Of a DNA stretch of 14,329 bases, positions 13,267-14,329 are shown one piece after another. Source of the DNA: Aureococcus anophagefferens (lineage: Eukaryota; Sar; Pelagophyceae; Pelagomonadales; Pelagomonadaceae); contig NW_008705562.1 in assembly GCF_000186865.1 (NCBI RefSeq), forward strand, positions 76,155 to 90,483. Direction: 5' to 3'. Positions within the stretch are counted from its first letter, which is position 1. Each line of letters opens with the position of its first letter. The translations under genes were made by a program, and so were the position numbers. The notes under the pieces are model-generated. The model searched no databases. It saw only the letters and a list, made by a program, of their open reading frames with translations, and was not told the DNA's origin.

Positions 13267-14329
13267 CTAGCCGCGGCGCTTGCGCTTCTTGGGCGGGAGG
13301 CGGCTCGGGGGCGCCTCGTCGTCGGCGTCGTCGTCGTCGCAGCCGGGGAGGTCGTAGTCGCGGCCGCCGTCGAAGAGGTTGACGATGGCCTCGGCCGCCG
13401 CGCGCTTGGCCTCGCGCTTGCGCTTGTTGGCCGACGAGGGCGCCGAGGGCGCCGAGGGCGCCGCGGGCTTCGACGGCTTCGACGGCGCCGGCGACGCCGC
13501 CGGCACCGGCGACGCCGGGGGCGCCGGCGCCGGCGCCCGCGGCGCGCGCGACGGGGGCGGCGCGTGCGCGGGCAGGGCGGCCCGGTCGAGGTCGCTGATG
13601 CTCGGGCGGTCCTTGGCGCGCGAGATCGGGAGGCGGCGGCAGAGGCGCGAGAACTTGCGCGGCGACGTGATCTTGGGGTCGTCGGTGATCGCGTACTCGT
13701 CGGCGCCGCGGGTGCGCTTGTGGAAGCCGTAGTAGTTGAGCTGGCGGACGAAGGAGTCCCACATCTTCTTGAGGTCGGCGGCCGCGGCGCCCGTCTTGTA
13801 CGAGAGCTTGAAGTAGCGCGGCAGGATCTTGCAGAACGCCGGCTTGTCGAGGACGCAGATGCTCTGCGTCGAGGCGCGCCAGACGACGACGTCGGCGTGC
13901 TTCGGCTCCTCGAGCAGCGCGCGGAGCTTCGTGGGGAACTGCGCCGACTCTTTCGGGACGACCGAGCGGTTCTTGTAGGGCACCACCGGGTTCGTCCGGT
14001 GGAAGATATCGATCGGGAAGCCGTGGGGGAGCGTCTTGGGCGGCGCGGCGGCGGCGCGCGGCGCGGCGGCGGCGGCGCGCGGCGCGGCGGCCGGCCGGCT
14101 GCGGCGCGCGCCGGACCGCGACCGCGACCGCGACTTCTTGGGCGCCGCGGCGGCGGCGGCGGCGGGCGCCGGGCGCGAGGCCGACCGCGACTTCTTGGGC
14201 GCGCCGGCGATGGCCGGGAGCCGGGGCGCCGCGGCGACGGACCGGCCGCGGCCGCGGCCGCGCGGGCCGTCCGCGACGCGCCGCGCCGGGACCCGCGCGA
14301 CGCGCTTCGGCGGCGGCGCCGCGCGGCGC
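13267..14329 (-). CDS. Heat-shock-factor-type transcription factor, 5' end outside window
   Basis: The frame is open from the right edge to TAG at 13269-13267, 353 codons. The HSF DNA-binding domain starts after FPTKLRALLEEP and contains VVVWRASTQSICVLD, FCKILPRYFKLSYKT, the recognition-helix signature SFVRQLNYYGFHKRT and EYAITDDP. The preceding region, about 95 visible residues, is basic and low-complexity with repeated APKKSRS units and an SRSRSRS run, perhaps a nuclear-localisation or RNA/DNA-binding tail. After the domain comes a Pro/Ala/Ser linker, an acidic stretch (GCDDDDADDEAP) and a C-terminal basic PPKKRKRRG, a good nuclear signal. No obvious leucine-zipper oligomerisation region follows the domain, unlike classical HSF1. 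Stramenopiles carry expanded HSF families, so the specific target is unknown. Confidence 0.88.
   Translation of the reverse strand, partial: RRAAPPPKRVARVPARRVADGPRGRGRGRSVAAAPRLPAIAGAPKKSRSASRPAPAAAAAAAPKKSRSRSRSGARRSRPAAAPRAAAAAPRAAAAPPKTLPHGFPIDIFHRTNPVVPYKNRSVVPKESAQFPTKLRALLEEPKHADVVVWRASTQSICVLDKPAFCKILPRYFKLSYKTGAAAADLKKMWDSFVRQLNYYGFHKRTRGADEYAITDDPKITSPRKFSRLCRRLPISRAKDRPSISDLDRAALPAHAPPPSRAPRAPAPAPPASPVPAASPAPSKPSKPAAPSAPSAPSSANKRKREAKRAAAEAIVNLFDGGRDYDLPGCDDDDADDEAPPSRLPPKKRKRRG

Noticed and set aside
1..14329. Bacterial origin of the window because of GC content and the phosphonate genes
   Set aside because: Introns, NAF1, HSF, ARM-RING and O-FucT domains are eukaryotic, and the phosphonate-type gene itself contains an intron.

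Overview
This is GC-rich eukaryotic nuclear DNA. Genes are closely packed on both strands, codons strongly prefer G or C in third position, and several genes contain spliceosomal introns. Related transposon-like sequences (introner elements) form many of those introns. That combination points to a pelagophyte stramenopile such as Aureococcus anophagefferens or a close relative. The taxon is an inference from sequence style and was not searched.

Layout from left to right. 1-2876 (-): most of a multi-exon gene with an SH3-like domain and TPRs, running off the left edge and carrying at least five introners, one nested in another. 3093-3953 (+): an armadillo-repeat protein with a C-terminal RING finger. 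3979-4746 (-): the H/ACA RNP assembly factor NAF1, convergent with the ARM-RING gene 25 bp away. 4957-5559 (+): a small 2OG-Fe(II) oxygenase, divergent from NAF1 across a minisatellite. 5640-6545 (-): a Tudor-like, probably chromatin-associated protein. 6635-9804 (-): a three-exon gene fusing an O-fucosyltransferase-like domain to a DUF616 (MUCI70/TOD1-type) domain, with two textbook introners. 9920-10987 (-): a secreted GH43-type glycosidase. 10989-11150 (+): a Cys/Lys-rich coding fragment without an ATG. 11178-12990 (+): a two-exon gene fusing a gamma-butyrobetaine-hydroxylase-like dioxygenase to a PhnZ/TmpB-like HD oxygenase. 13267-14329 (-): a heat-shock-factor-type transcription factor, open at the right edge.

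Two things stand out. First, the 11178-12990 gene appears to join in one polypeptide the two iron oxygenases that bacteria use as separate TmpA and TmpB proteins to convert a methylated aminoethylphosphonate to glycine betaine and phosphate. It could be a single-chain phosphonate-scavenging enzyme in an alga. Second, the introners show their mechanism at base level. An 8-bp target duplication supplies the 5' splice site (GT or GC). The terminal inverted repeat (CTG...CAG) supplies the 3' AG in either insertion orientation. Every exon junction modelled this way preserves reading frame and protein homology.

No gene-free stretch exceeds 300 bp. I see no rRNA, tRNA or CRISPR.
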